From: Streptomyces sp. SID12488
Lineage (GTDB): Bacteria > Actinomycetota > Actinomycetes > Streptomycetales > Streptomycetaceae
Length of the DNA stretch: 64,000 nucleotides
Reading direction: 5' to 3'
NCBI RefSeq assembly: GCF_010548275.1
Contig: NZ_JAAGLT010000012.1
Location: forward strand, 1 to 64,000
This document shows, one piece after another, positions 27,301 through 32,078 of the stretch (position 1 is its first letter; each line of letters opens with the position of its first letter). Made by a program: the position numbers and the translations under genes. The notes beneath the pieces are model-generated. The model did not search any database. It saw nothing but the letters and a program-made list of their open reading frames with translations, and was not told the origin of the DNA.

Positions 27301-28074
27301 GGTGAGCGAGGTGCCCTCGAAGACCAGCGCGATGTCGTCCGGGCGCAGCTGTACCTGGTCGGCGAACATCTCCGGCCAGGTGCGCAGCGGGATGTCGTGG
27401 CCGGTGTCGTTCCACTCGAGCAGGACGCGGTGGCGCTCCTCGGCGCCCAGCAGCTCCAACTCACCCACGGGGGTGTGCGGGTGGGCGAGGGCGGCGGTGA
27501 GCAGGGTCGAGTAGTGGTCGGCGATGCGCTCGGCGGTCGCGGTCTCGAAGAGGTCCTGGCGGCAGGTCACATACAGGTCGCCGGCGCGGACTCCGAGCAC
27601 GAGGTCCAGCAGGTCGTCGTCACCCCGCATGTCACCGAACGCGGTGTTGAACAGCAGGCCGCCACCACGGGTGGGCTCCGGGCTCAACCAGCCGACCAGT
27701 GTGGCATGTTCGACCCGGTGGGCCCGCAGGTCCTCGCACGCCCGGGCCACCTGACGTACGAGGTCCGTGAAGGACGCGCCGCCGTCGACAGCGATCCGGA
27801 GCGGCAGACCGTCGTACCCGAAGGTGATGTCGTGGCCGCCGCTGTAGCGGTGCAGGAGTGCGGCGTACGCGGCCAGGAGGGTCGATTCGTCCGCCTCCAC
27901 CGCCAGCGGGCGGCGGAGGGTGTGCCGTTCACCGGTGGGGCGCAGCGGGTACGGGAAGTCGACCGGGACAGCGGTCTCCTGCGGGAGCGGTGCGAGGCGC
28001 CGCCGCCAGAAAGCCGCTGGCGCGCCTTCCGCGTCGTCGTCGACACCGGGCACACGTACTTCGAAACCGGACAC
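9310..28074 (-). CDS. Five-module non-ribosomal peptide synthetase for a hydroxamate siderophore
   Basis: 6254 residues. Order with approximate residues: degenerate C-terminal half of a condensation domain (1-205); A1 (235-1105) with an N-methyltransferase inserted at 685-945 (EIGVGSGLI near 759); PCP1 (Ser1157); C2 (1225-1665, HHIVADGWS); A2; PCP2 (Ser2213); C3 (2270-2715, HLLLWDGWS, second His replaced by Leu); A3 with a second methyltransferase (3180-3435); PCP3 (Ser3640); C4 (HHITTDEWS); A4; PCP4 (Ser4668); C5 (HHIAGDEWS); A5; PCP5 (Ser5739); epimerase (5785-6240, HHLVTDGVSWR and FNYLGRF). No thioesterase. Signature residues read by eye: A1 DVWILGATNK (hydroxyornithine-like, unverified); A2 DVWHFSLVDK and A4 DVWHMSLVDK (Ser); A3 DMENLGLINK (ornithine type); A5 DAQEGGLVDK (not assigned). 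Start is GTG with GGAGG 11 bases upstream. Confidence 0.93.
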   Translation of the reverse strand: MSGFEVRVPGVDDDAEGAPAAFWRRRLAPLPQETAVPVDFPYPLRPTGERHTLRRPLAVEADESTLLAAYAALLHRYSGGHDITFGYDGLPLRIAVDGGASFTDLVRQVARACEDLRAHRVEHATLVGWLSPEPTRGGGLLFNTAFGDMRGDDDLLDLVLGVRAGDLYVTCRQDLFETATAERIADHYSTLLTAALAHPHTPVGELELLGAEERHRVLLEWNDTGHDIPLRTWPEMFADQVQLRPDDIALVFEGTSLTYAELDDRAGRLASALIARGAGPERVVALAVPRSAELIVAEVAVLKSGAAYLPVDTDYPADRISYMLADADPVCLVTTAEVAADLPANDGMAVVVLDSPDVIGELAERRPTGADPSALTIANAAYVIYTSGSTGRPKGVVLTHAGVAKLVATQTERFGIGPHSRVLQFASPSFDVAFWDLCLGLLSGGRLVVVPSERRVPGPALADYAHAHGITFMILPPALLAAMPEDVELPPATLLAGTERVSPELVGRYARDRMMFNAYGPTEATTNSTLGLCDPDIPAGSIVPIGLPDPGTRAYVLDARLEPVPAGVPGELYLGGAGLARGYLGRPDLTAERFVADPFGAPGERLYRTGDLVRWQADGRLVFLGRADSQVKIRGFRIEPGEIESVLRGHPAVDQAAVVVREDRPGDRRLAAYIVPALDGETVPDATEQVREWKDLHELLYAAAGSEGSQEQLAGFRENFAGWNSMYDGLPIPVAEMREWRSATVARIGELAPGRVLEIGVGSGLILSRIAPDCAEYWGTDLSEEAVRALRTQVDAIPELADRVRLSAQPAHDTTGLPQGHFDTVVINSVAQYFPSADYLTDVVRAVGTLLAPGGRLFIGDVRNARLLRCLRAAVESRRTGDTEDKQALRAAVERSVAWEGELLLDPDYFAALDGFDAEIHVKRGAHHNELTRYRYDVVLSKRTAAREPADAEEIVWGGPEALEARLAEGPSLLRVTGVPNARLAEDLAALSALDDSSRTADAPDPEVFHALGARYGHRTAVTWNGTADDGSLDIVFALGDTPLTGLYRPSGNAPHANRPAPFRDVNALMRALRSYAVDQLPEYMVPAAVVPLDRLPVTPSGKLDAAALPTPDYGALSTGRPPRDTREELLCAAYADVLGLRSATIDDDFFALGGDSITAIQLLVHARRAGLRLTSRDVFKHRTVAALAAAAGDLVREDPQDAAPGAPLISLTDAELAEIQGAFPVTIEESLPLSPLQEGFYFHSLVDGADLDAYVVQQALELTGPVDGTALRRAAQRVLDRHAPLRACFRRRPDGQPVQIIAADLELPWREVDLTVHDGPARTPLADAAAAAERARRFDLANPPLMRCALIRLDGHRSRLLLTFHHIVADGWSLPVLHRELMASYGDTPAALPQPAPYSAYLRRLATADREAARTAWRTALAGVEEPTRLVEAPADGTPVEPAQIRLELSEQVTARLAARAREHGVTLGAVVQGAWGLLIGRLTARQDVVFGTTVSGRDAEVEGIESMIGLFINTLPTRFRWEPSDTLADLLGRLQDEQAQLLDHQHLGLAELQRVAGLAGAGELFDTLVVFENYPAATGLADPTGTLRLTGHEFHDAVHYPLALIVKPGRRLDLRLKHHAQRLDAEAVRRIAERLSRILHALAADPGQSVADVDLLSAEELLEAHPTGEHRDIPGTTLAAAFEAQVARSPQATAVVYEGETLTYRELDARAGELAGRLTARGAGPGTVVAVAVPRSAELMVALLGVLKSGAAYLPVDVDYPADRVTHMLADSGAETVVTTSATAPQLPTGHALVLLDAPSKAGPEPLPPLPAHPDDPAYLIYTSGSTGRPKGVVVTHRAILNRLAWMQGEYGVTAGDRVLQKTPASFDVSVWEFFWALREGAAVVLARPDGHRDPAYLAGLIREQGVTALHFVPSMLEAFLQSDEITADPAWAASLRNVFSSGEALPGAAAARWRELTGVPLHNLYGPTEAAVDVTYHPYDGTPGTTVPIGRPVWNTGLRVLDSCLRPAPEGTPGELYLTGVQLARGYHARPELTAERFVADPYGEPGARMYRTGDLVRRRADGVIEYLGRTDRQVKIRGNRIELGEIEAALSRQSTVAQSAVTVHGGQLVAYVVPAHDADVAPPAELQAALAQELPAAVVPAAYVVLDVLPLTPSGKLDRAALPAPHAVRAETRAPRNERELALTGIFAAVLKLEGVGIDDDFFMLGGDSITSIGVSSRARRAGLDLNPRDVFEYRTPAALAAAAAPVAEVSALRSSFTLTAEETERVHRLSPAPVEDIWPLAPLQEGLFFHSTYDDSALDVYTVHESFDLAEPLDTDRLRTAVRVLLARNPSLRAGFTSEGLRQPVQFIVRDPEIPLEEVDLSGLPEAEQDVRLRELTDAERSRRFDLTRPLLFRMLLVRLGADRGDRLVVGRHLLLWDGWSAWIFLDQLFALYENGGDASTLPAPGNYRDYLTWLEVQDTAVATGAWRRALAGLDEPTLLAAADQGLEPDIPESLDVLVPDEVGERLRAIGRLHGLTLNTVLNAAWGLTLASATGRTDVVFGTTVAGRPSEVPDIENVIGMFLNTVPARIAYDPAEPVLGLLRRVQDERLAVMPYEYLGLGVLQAETGHRRLFDTLFVLRNNDTEERLAELSSRHGATAVANVDATHYPVNLVVTPGRSIRVTLTHRADVIARPQAQDLLDRFTLLLDRLTHDLDAPVGGLDPLLPAEQAELGHERASGRVPDPTDTIADLLAAQAAATPDATAVVFGDRTLTYAELDSRINQMARLLIAWGAAPERVVALGLPRSLDMVVALFAVLRTGAAYLPLELDYPDDRLAAMLDDARPTMLLSTAAVSARLVGDTPRVLLDDPETAAELDALPGDLVSRTFSLEHPAYVIYTSGSTGRPKGVVTPYRGLTNMQLNHQKEIFEPAIASSGGRRLRIAHTVSFAFDMSWEELLWLVEGHEVHICDEELRRDAEALVAYCERHRVDVVNVTPTYAHLLIEEGLLEGHRPPLVLLGGEAVSETVWNRLRDTEGTYGYNLYGPTEYTINTLGGGTLDSATPTVGRPIRGTRAHILDAWLRPVPEGVPGELYIAGIGLARGYLDRPALTAERFVADPFGEPGERMYRTGDLVRRNPDGNLDFLGRTDDQVKIRGYRVELGEIETALAQHDRVAHAAVIVRDERLVGYVVPAQLTVDDRAFAERDQVGEWQEIYSDEYEEISTAVFTEEYAGWDSSYDGQPIPFDHMREWREATVERIRSLKPRRILEIGVGSGLLLSRLAPDAEAYWATDFAAPVIRKIGQELLQDPELASRVTLRAQPADDLTGLPGDGYFDTIVINSVIQYFPSIDYLTSVIRGAMELLAPGGALFVGDVRNLRLARTFQTEIQETKGVTGDALGRAVERGLRLEKELLVDPDYFTTLGYGVDLRTKQARHHNELTRYRYDAVLYADEPGLRLTDVPTVPFNDQQLGANSDDLAELLTAVPLRLTGIPDARIGAAGGVDPETLRDLVAGLGHRVLTTWSGQQGTFDAVFVTGEVPPLTAGLYLPGGGEAPYANSPTAARDANSLIRRLRDDLKQRLPDYMVPAAFVTLDRLPMNDNGKLDVRALPDAEPAVALGTGRGPRTPQEEVLCRLFAEVLGLPEVGAEDGFFDLGGHSLLATRLISRARTELGAELAIRDLFEAPTPEQLAARADTSRPARPAVTPAARPERIPLSAAQRRLWLVERITGSGVAYNFPLVFRLRGDLDLDALRAAVRDVAERHEALRTLFPEQDGEPYQLIVPAAEADPEFTVTDCGEGELADRIEAAQRRPFDLTAELPLRCEVLRVGPADHVVAVVLHHITTDEWSDRPFLADLTTAYRTRRAGRAPEWAPLPVQYADYTLWQDELLAQVGADQLAHWAGTLRDLPEELRLPLDRPRPAEPTGRGGKVRLELPTDTGLALRDLSGTTGTSMFMLFQAATAALLHRLGAGDDIPLGAPIAGRTDDALDDLVGFFVNTLVLRTDLSGGDLTFRQLLARVRESSLAAFEHQDLPFDQVVEALNPARVSGRNPLFQVMLGYHYRPDGDPDVLGMPTEWFDMDTGMAKFDLHFTFVDEPDRLTLLLEYATDLCDEPTATRTAGRLVRLLEQVAGQPDVPVRDLEVLAESERAVLGDWNDTAQEVASTSLPELFRAQVARTPDALALVFGEQRLTYAELDGRVERTARVLAGMGVGPERTVAVTLPRSVDLVVALLAVHRAGGAYLPLDADYPAERLAFMLADAKPVVVIRDALPEAALHAAETEAELPEFYDPSSPAYVIYTSGSTGTPKGVVVPHEGIANRLQWMQGEYGLGADDRVLQKTPTSFDVSVWEFFWPLITGAALVVAKPEGHKDPVYLAGLIQDQGITTAHFVPSMLQMFLEEPSASACLGLRRVMCSGEALPDELAQRFRAVLPAELHNLYGPTEASVDVTAAQVTEATDRVSIGRPVWNTRAYVLDAGLRQVPPGVVGELYLSGVQLARGYLRRPGLTAERFTADPFGEPGSRMYRTGDLARWTTEGTLEYLGRTDDQVKIRGFRVELGEIESVLARHDTVAQVTVVARDQQLVAYVVPAAASAPVDTSALRRHTAAALPEHMVPAAIVVLDALPLTPSGKLDRKSLPAPDFTAAATGTGEGLPRTPREEILCGLFADVLGLERVGVHDDFFTLGGHSLVAMRLAARIRAALAAEVSLRTVFEAPTVARLAERLREGGEETGVGLPVLAPAERPERLPLSFAQQRLWVLYRVEGPSPTYNIPLAWRLNGQLDADALRLAVDDLVARHEPLRTVFPEEDGRAYQLILEPGQTGIELRTAAATNEEDLAERLAEAASYGFELDREAPLRAHLFRTAEDEHVLLLLLHHIAGDEWSDAPLTRDLAAAYEARAAGRAPERAPLPVQYADFSLWQRAMLGDEKDPESLAFRQLAFWKRTLGGVPEELALPTDRPRPLEATYRGGMADIALDEELTAGLRELARANNVSMFMIVQAAVAALLTRLGAGTDIPLGSPIAGRTEEVLEDLVGFFLNTLVLRTDTSGDPAFRELLARVRETDLAAFDHQDVPFERVVDILNPARSLSRHPLFQVMVVYLAAGADEGGFAGLESRREELGATGAKFDLSFDFVERAGGHGVDGVLEYSADLFDAATAEAIGERLVRLLRAVVAAPDTPIGRIDILGTAERHRILTEWNARPLLAEPTTVPALFERQTALSPDAPAVASDGIELTYAQLNTEANRLARLLVARGAGPERLVALALPRTARTLLAILAVQKAGAAYLPLDPDAPAGHLRDTLDDACPVLTLTTRNIARLLPADGPPMLELDAPATTELLAAQATTDLLDGDRLAPLTPRHPAYVIYTSGSTGRPKGVVITHETVGNLFHSHRETLYAPAKAVAGRRHLRAGHAWAFSFDASWQPQLWLLDGHCVHVVSDETRRDPELLAAAVVEHGFDFLEVTPSFFAQMAETGLVRDDGSCPLGVVGVGGEAVPVALWERLGRLTGTEAFNLYGPTESTVDALVARVRDSDRPLVGRPVAGTRAYVLDDRLQPVPPGVTGELYLAGGGLARGYLGRPALTAERFVADPFGAPGSRLYRTGDLARWTADGYLDYLGRADDQVKIRGFRIEPGEIESVLSAEPDVAQVVVTVRQDGARKLLVAYVVPVPGQLPDPGRLRGQVGRQLPDHMVPAAVVLLDRLPELANGKLDRSALPAPDFAALSTGRAPGSALEKALCGVLADVLGLEEIGVDDDFFALGGDSIMAMQLVSRARAVGVRITPRLVLRHRTVAGLAEVATTTGSAAVRPVDDGTGTVPLTPVMHWLRELGGPFKGYHQSALVQTPAALDRPKLAAVLLALADRHAMLRSTLVRTEAGHWTLEVPAAGSVDTGAWIERVDVAGLDAEELRAVVGDSAHAARAALDPDTGAMVRAVWFDAGTEPGRLLLMGHHLVTDGVSWRVLLPDLAAAWTDVEAGRPAELAPVETSFRTWSRTLEELAQDPAREAELPFWTGVLEGAVPLPLDRPLDPARDTTGTVRNLELRLPAEITGPLLSAVPSAFTVNVNDVLLTGLGLAIADWRRRHGDDKGGPALVDLESHGREEELAGDADLSRTVGWFTSVFPVLLDPGPVDLDAALAGGPEIEEALARVRAHLGSLPANGAGYGMLRHLNPRTAPVLAGFAAPAIEFNYLGRFGIPEATDWSYAPEEDVSDIGAEPGMREGHALGINVVTEDRADGPVLAAHWSWPAAVLSEESVRDLAETWFRALRALVSRAESPDRP

Positions 28075-28132
28075 AGGCGACCGTGCCTCCAGGGTGTACG
28101 GACCGGCTGAGCCGGAGGACCGCAGGCCATAC

Positions 28133-28151
28133 TAAGGTAAGCATTACCTAA
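28133..28151. promoter_or_regulatory. Iron box (DmdR/IdeR-type) for the NRPS
   Basis: TAAGGTAAGCATTACCTAA matches the consensus TTAGGTTAGGCTAACCTAA at 14 of 19 positions and is itself nearly palindromic. It lies about 60 bases upstream of the NRPS start. An iron-loaded DmdR/IdeR repressor would be expected to shut off siderophore synthesis here. Confidence 0.8.
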
Positions 28152-28196
28152 CCAAAAGACCCCACTCTCGGCGGACCCGCCTCTCACCACTACTAT

Positions 28197-28215
28197 TAAG
28201 GCCTGCCTAACCTAA
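28197..28215. promoter_or_regulatory. Iron box for the ferric-siderophore uptake operon
   Basis: TAAGGCCTGCCTAACCTAA matches the iron-box consensus at 14 of 19 positions, with the right half (CTAACCTAA) perfect. It ends about 26 bases before the first FecCD gene, so repressor binding would overlap that promoter or its transcription start. Confidence 0.75.
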
Positions 28216-28227
28216 GGGAGTTATCCG

Positions 28228-28245
28228 GTGGAGACCGCACGGTGA
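28228..28245 (+). other. Possible 5-codon leader ORF coupled to the first FecCD gene
   Basis: GTG (28228) sits 7 bases after a strong AAGGGAG (28214-28220) and encodes five residues before a TGA that overlaps the GTG (28242) of the permease. The permease start itself has only a GGAG within this mini-ORF, so initiation at 28228 followed by re-initiation is a reasonable alternative to direct initiation. Seen in sequence only. Confidence 0.3.
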
Positions 28246-29267
28246 CGCCGGGGAGAAGGGTTCGCCCCGTTCTTCTCGTGGCAGTTCTCGGCGCCGTCCT
28301 GCTCGGACTGTGTCTTCTGTCACTCGCCCTCGGCGCGGCCAGCATTCCGCCCGATCAGGTGGTGCGGGCACTGTTCGGTGACGCGCCCAGCCGGTTCGTG
28401 GACAACGTCATCTGGACGGCGCGGGTACCTCGTACGGCGCTCGGTCTGACCGCCGGGGCGGCGCTCGGTCTGTCGGGCGCGCTCATGCAGGCGCTGACAC
28501 GCAACCCGCTCGCGGACCCCGGGATCCTCGGGGTGAGTGCCGGTGCCTCGTTCGCGATCGTGCTGGCTGTCGGAGTGTTCGGAATCGGTACGTTCTACGG
28601 ATACGTGTGGTTCGCGTTCGCGGGTGCGATGGCGGCCAGTGTCCTCGTGTACCTGCTGGGCGGCCTCGGGCGCTCCGGGCTCACACCGGTCAAACTGGCG
28701 CTCGCGGGCATCGCCGTGACCTCCCTACTCTCCTCCTTCACCAGCGCGATCGTGCTCACCGACCCCGACGCGCTCAACCGCTACCGCTTCTGGTCGGCAG
28801 GTTCGATGGCCGACCAGGACGGCGAGACCGTCCTGCGGATCCTGCCCTTCCTCGCGGTGGGCGCGCTGTTGGCCTTCGCCACTGCTCCCGCCCTCAACAG
28901 CATGGCCCTGGGCGACGACGTGGCCGCCTCCCTCGGCCGGCGGCTGGGCCTGGTACGGCTCCAGGGCGTCACCGCGGTCACCCTTCTCACCGGGGCCGCC
29001 GTCGCGGTCATCGGCCCGGTGGTCTTCATCGGGCTCGTGGTGCCCCATGTCGCCCGCGTGCTCGCCCAGATGGCGGGGATCGGCCCCGACCAGCGCTGGC
29101 TGCTGCCGCTGTCCGCCGTACTCGCGCCGAGTCTGCTGCTCGCCGCGGACATCATCGGGCGCATGGTGGCCCGGCCCATCGAGGTCCAGGCCGGTGTGAT
29201 CGTCGCCTTCATCGGCGGACCGTTCTTCATCGCCCTGGTGCGGCGCCGGAAACTGGCGGAGGTGTGA
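28242..29267 (+). CDS. FecCD-family ferric-siderophore ABC permease, subunit 1
   Basis: A 341-residue integral membrane protein of the BtuC/FecCD family with about nine to ten hydrophobic helices. Family marks include RVPRTALGLTAGAALGLSGALMQALTRNPLADPGILGVSAGA near residues 63-105, the coupling region GDDVAASLGRRLGL that contacts the ATPase, and GPVVFIGLVVPHVAR. It forms half of the channel importing the ferric siderophore. The GTG start at 28242 is the first in-frame codon that keeps helix 1 intact. It is followed after 2 bases by the second permease. Confidence 0.9.
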   Translation: MTPGRRVRPVLLVAVLGAVLLGLCLLSLALGAASIPPDQVVRALFGDAPSRFVDNVIWTARVPRTALGLTAGAALGLSGALMQALTRNPLADPGILGVSAGASFAIVLAVGVFGIGTFYGYVWFAFAGAMAASVLVYLLGGLGRSGLTPVKLALAGIAVTSLLSSFTSAIVLTDPDALNRYRFWSAGSMADQDGETVLRILPFLAVGALLAFATAPALNSMALGDDVAASLGRRLGLVRLQGVTAVTLLTGAAVAVIGPVVFIGLVVPHVARVLAQMAGIGPDQRWLLPLSAVLAPSLLLAADIIGRMVARPIEVQAGVIVAFIGGPFFIALVRRRKLAEV

Positions 29268-29269
29268 GG

Positions 29270-30370
29270 ATGACGAACCCCAGGTCCGCCGTCGACGCCG
29301 CCACGTCGGCACCCGCTGCCCCTTCCCTCCGCGTTCAGCGGACCTACCGGCTGGCCGTCCCCCCGGTCTCCGGGATCTTCCGCCCCCGCCTGGTCACGGT
29401 GACCGCGCTGCTCGCCGTAGGCACGTTCCTCCTCGTCTGCTGGAGCCTGACGATCGGCGACTACCCGATCGCGTTCACCGACGTCGTACGCGCCCTGGCC
29501 GGCTCCGGCGACCCCGGCACCGTGCTCGTCGTCCAGGAACTGCGGCTGCCGCGCTCGCTGGTGGGGCTGCTGGCCGGCATCGCGTTCGGCATGTCCGGCG
29601 GGCTGTTCCAGACCATGACCCGCAATCCGCTGGCCAGCCCCGACATGATCGGGCTCACGCAGGGCGCGGGCACGTTCGTCGTCGCGGGCATCGTCCTGGG
29701 CTGGGACGGCGGTCTCGGCACCCAGGGACTCGGTCTGCTCGGCGCGCTGACCACGGCCCTCGTCGTGTACGCGCTGGCCTGGCGGCGTGGCACCACCGGC
29801 TACCGCATCATCCTGGTCGGCATCGGCGTCGCCTGGATCTGTACGAGCGCCACCGACTACCTGGTCGCGAGGGGCGGTCGGTTCCAGGCACAGGCCGCGC
29901 TGGGCTGGCTGGTCGGCAACCTCAACGGCCGTACGTGGTCGGATGTCGGGCCGCTCGCGATCGCCCTGGCCGTCCTGCTGCCGACGGCACTGCTGCTCGG
30001 TCGGCTGCTGCGCACGCTCCAGTTGGGCGACGATGTGGCGACCGGCCTCGGCACCCGCGTACAGCCGGTACGCCTCGCCGTCCTGCTCGTCGGCGTCGGG
30101 CTGATCGCCTTCGCGACCGCAGCCGCCGGACCCGTCGCCTTCGTGGCGCTGGCCGCCCCGCAGATCGCCCTGCGCCTCGCGCGCACCGCCTGGCCGCCCA
30201 CGCTCGCCTCAGGACTGACCGGGGCGCTGATGGTCCTGGGCAGCGACCTGATCGCCCGTACGCTCATCTCCGGCACGGAACTGCCGGTCGGAATCGTCAC
30301 CGGCGTGCTCGGCGCGCCGATCCTGCTCTGGCTGCTCGTCCGCGCCAACCGCGCGGGTTCAGGAGGCTGA
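29270..30370 (+). CDS. FecCD-family ferric-siderophore ABC permease, subunit 2
   Basis: 366 residues. A 40-residue cytoplasmic leader precedes the first helix. Conserved segments include ELRLPRSLVGLLAGIAFGMSGGLFQTMTRNPLASPDMIG, the coupling helix GDDVATGLGTRVQPVR, and AAAGPVAFVALAAPQIALRLAR. It pairs with the preceding subunit in the importer. The ATG at 29270 follows the previous stop (TGAGGATG); the long upstream extension of this frame overlaps the first permease and is not real. Confidence 0.9.
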   Translation: MTNPRSAVDAATSAPAAPSLRVQRTYRLAVPPVSGIFRPRLVTVTALLAVGTFLLVCWSLTIGDYPIAFTDVVRALAGSGDPGTVLVVQELRLPRSLVGLLAGIAFGMSGGLFQTMTRNPLASPDMIGLTQGAGTFVVAGIVLGWDGGLGTQGLGLLGALTTALVVYALAWRRGTTGYRIILVGIGVAWICTSATDYLVARGGRFQAQAALGWLVGNLNGRTWSDVGPLAIALAVLLPTALLLGRLLRTLQLGDDVATGLGTRVQPVRLAVLLVGVGLIAFATAAAGPVAFVALAAPQIALRLARTAWPPTLASGLTGALMVLGSDLIARTLISGTELPVGIVTGVLGAPILLWLLVRANRAGSGG

Positions 30371-30374
30371 TCGC

Positions 30375-31319
30375 ATGTCGACGGACCCCACGATGCCGAC
30401 CGACGCCCTGTCGACGGCCAAAGCCACGACTACGGTCACCGCCACGACCACGACCACCGAGGACGCCATGCCGGTCGATCCCCTGCCCAGCACCACGGAA
30501 CCGGCCGCCGACCCGGACCTGAGGGCGACGGGGCTACGGCTGTCGTACGACAACCGGGTGGTCGTGGACGGCCTCGACCTGGCGATACCGCCCGGCCGGA
30601 TCACGGCCATCGTCGGCGCCAACGCCTGTGGAAAGTCGACGCTGTTGCGCGCGCTGGCCCGGCTGCTCGCGCCCCGCGAGGGTGCCGTCCACCTGGACGG
30701 CCGAGCCCTCCAGTCCATCCCCACCCGGGAGTTGGCCCAGCGTCTGGGCATCCTGCCCCAAAGCCCGGTCGCGCCCGAGGGGTTGACGGTGATCGACCTC
30801 GTGAACCGGGGCCGCTCGCCGCACCAGACGTGGTGGCGACAGTGGTCCAAGGCCGACGAACAGGCCGTGCACGAGGCGCTCGCCGCGACCGACATGACCG
30901 ACCTGGCCGACCGCCCGGTGGACGAGCTGTCCGGCGGCCAGCGGCAGCGGGCGTGGATCGCGATGGCGGTCGCCCAGGGCACCCCCGTACTCCTCCTGGA
31001 CGAGCCGACGACGTATCTCGACCTGGCCCACCAGATCGACGTACTGGACCTGATCACGGACCTCAACCGCCGTGAGAACCGTACCGTCGTGATGGTCCTC
31101 CACGACCTCAACCAGGCCTGCCGGTACGCCGATCACGTCGTCGCCATGAAGTCCGGCCGGATCGTGGCGGAGGGGCCGCCGGCGAAGGTCATCACGGAGG
31201 AGACGGTGGAGGACGTCTTCGACCTGACGTGCCGCATCACCCTCGACCCGGTCAGCGACACCCCCATGGTGATCCCGATGGGCCGCCACCATCAGGATCT
31301 GCGTGCTAGAACGTCCTGA
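30375..31319 (+). CDS. Ferric-siderophore ABC transporter ATP-binding protein (FecE/FepC type)
   Basis: 314 residues. The first 50 or so are a Thr-rich, low-complexity arm that is unusual for the family. The ATPase follows with all motifs intact: Walker A GANACGKST, Q-loop ILPQSP, signature LSGGQRQR, Walker B LLLDEPTT, and H-loop VLHDLNQA. AGGAGG 8 bases upstream supports the ATG at 30375; a later Met inside the Thr-rich arm (AMPVDP) is an alternative that would remove most of it. It powers the two FecCD permeases, and its stop overlaps the next start by one base. Confidence 0.92.
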   Translation: MSTDPTMPTDALSTAKATTTVTATTTTTEDAMPVDPLPSTTEPAADPDLRATGLRLSYDNRVVVDGLDLAIPPGRITAIVGANACGKSTLLRALARLLAPREGAVHLDGRALQSIPTRELAQRLGILPQSPVAPEGLTVIDLVNRGRSPHQTWWRQWSKADEQAVHEALAATDMTDLADRPVDELSGGQRQRAWIAMAVAQGTPVLLLDEPTTYLDLAHQIDVLDLITDLNRRENRTVVMVLHDLNQACRYADHVVAMKSGRIVAEGPPAKVITEETVEDVFDLTCRITLDPVSDTPMVIPMGRHHQDLRARTS

Positions 31320-32056
31320 TGACCTTGAGGACCGAGCGAACCGACGCGCGTACGTGGCCGGTTGAGCAGCTGAAAGAGCTCTTCAGCGAGAGTTTCCCGG
31401 AGTTCATCACGGCCGACCGGCTGGTGTCGGAGTACATAGGCCGGGTCCGGGAGTGGTTCCCCGCCTGGGACCTCACGCTGGTGGACGAGGGTGAGGTGCC
31501 GGTGGCGGCGGGCTGGGGTGTGCCGGTCCACTGGGACGGGTCGGTCGAGGCTCTCCCGACCGGGTACACGGACTCCCTGGCACGGGCGGTGGAAGGGCGG
31601 GAACAGGGCGTGGCACCGGACACACTGGTGATCTGCGGCGCGGTGGTCACACCCTCGCTCAAGGGGCGCGGACTCGCTGGCGAGACTCTGACGGCACTGC
31701 GCCGGACCGCCCTGGACGCCGGGCTGACCAGAGTCATCGCACCGGTCCGCCCGACCACCAAGGCGCGCTATCCCCTGACACCGATAGAGACCTTCATGCG
31801 CTGGCGCCGCCCCGACGGGACTGCCCTCGACCCCTGGATCCGCACACATGAGCGTCTGGGCGCCGAGATCCTGGCTGCCGCCCCGGCCTCCCAGACGATG
31901 ACCGGCACGGTCACCCAATGGGAGAAGTGGACCGGCCTCGACCTTCCCGCGTCGGGCGAGTACGTCGTCCCGGACGGCCTGGGCCTGCTCCGCGTCGACC
32001 TCGCCGCCGACGAGGGTGTGTACCAGGAGCCCAACGTCTGGATGCGGCACGTCTGA
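31319..32056 (+). CDS. GNAT-like acyltransferase coupled to the siderophore uptake operon
   Basis: A 245-residue soluble protein with a GNAT-like core: VICGAVVTPSLKGRGLAGETLTALRRTALDAGL contains the acetyl-CoA pyrophosphate-binding pattern (K-G-R-G-L-A). The rest, including a Trp-rich C-terminus, is not diagnostic. Its ATG overlaps the ATPase stop (TGATG), so it is tightly tied to ferric-siderophore uptake. It might acylate a siderophore precursor or inactivate or modify the imported siderophore. Neither role can be decided from sequence, and formylation already has its own enzyme in the cluster. Confidence 0.65.
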   Translation: MTLRTERTDARTWPVEQLKELFSESFPEFITADRLVSEYIGRVREWFPAWDLTLVDEGEVPVAAGWGVPVHWDGSVEALPTGYTDSLARAVEGREQGVAPDTLVICGAVVTPSLKGRGLAGETLTALRRTALDAGLTRVIAPVRPTTKARYPLTPIETFMRWRRPDGTALDPWIRTHERLGAEILAAAPASQTMTGTVTQWEKWTGLDLPASGEYVVPDGLGLLRVDLAADEGVYQEPNVWMRHV

Positions 32057-32078
32057 GCGAGGGCGCGGCAGCGGCCCT

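Noticed and set aside
28607..29269. Long upstream extension of the second FecCD permease
   Set aside because: It reads Arg/Gly/Pro-rich nonsense across the first permease; the ATG at 29270 starts a normal permease leader.
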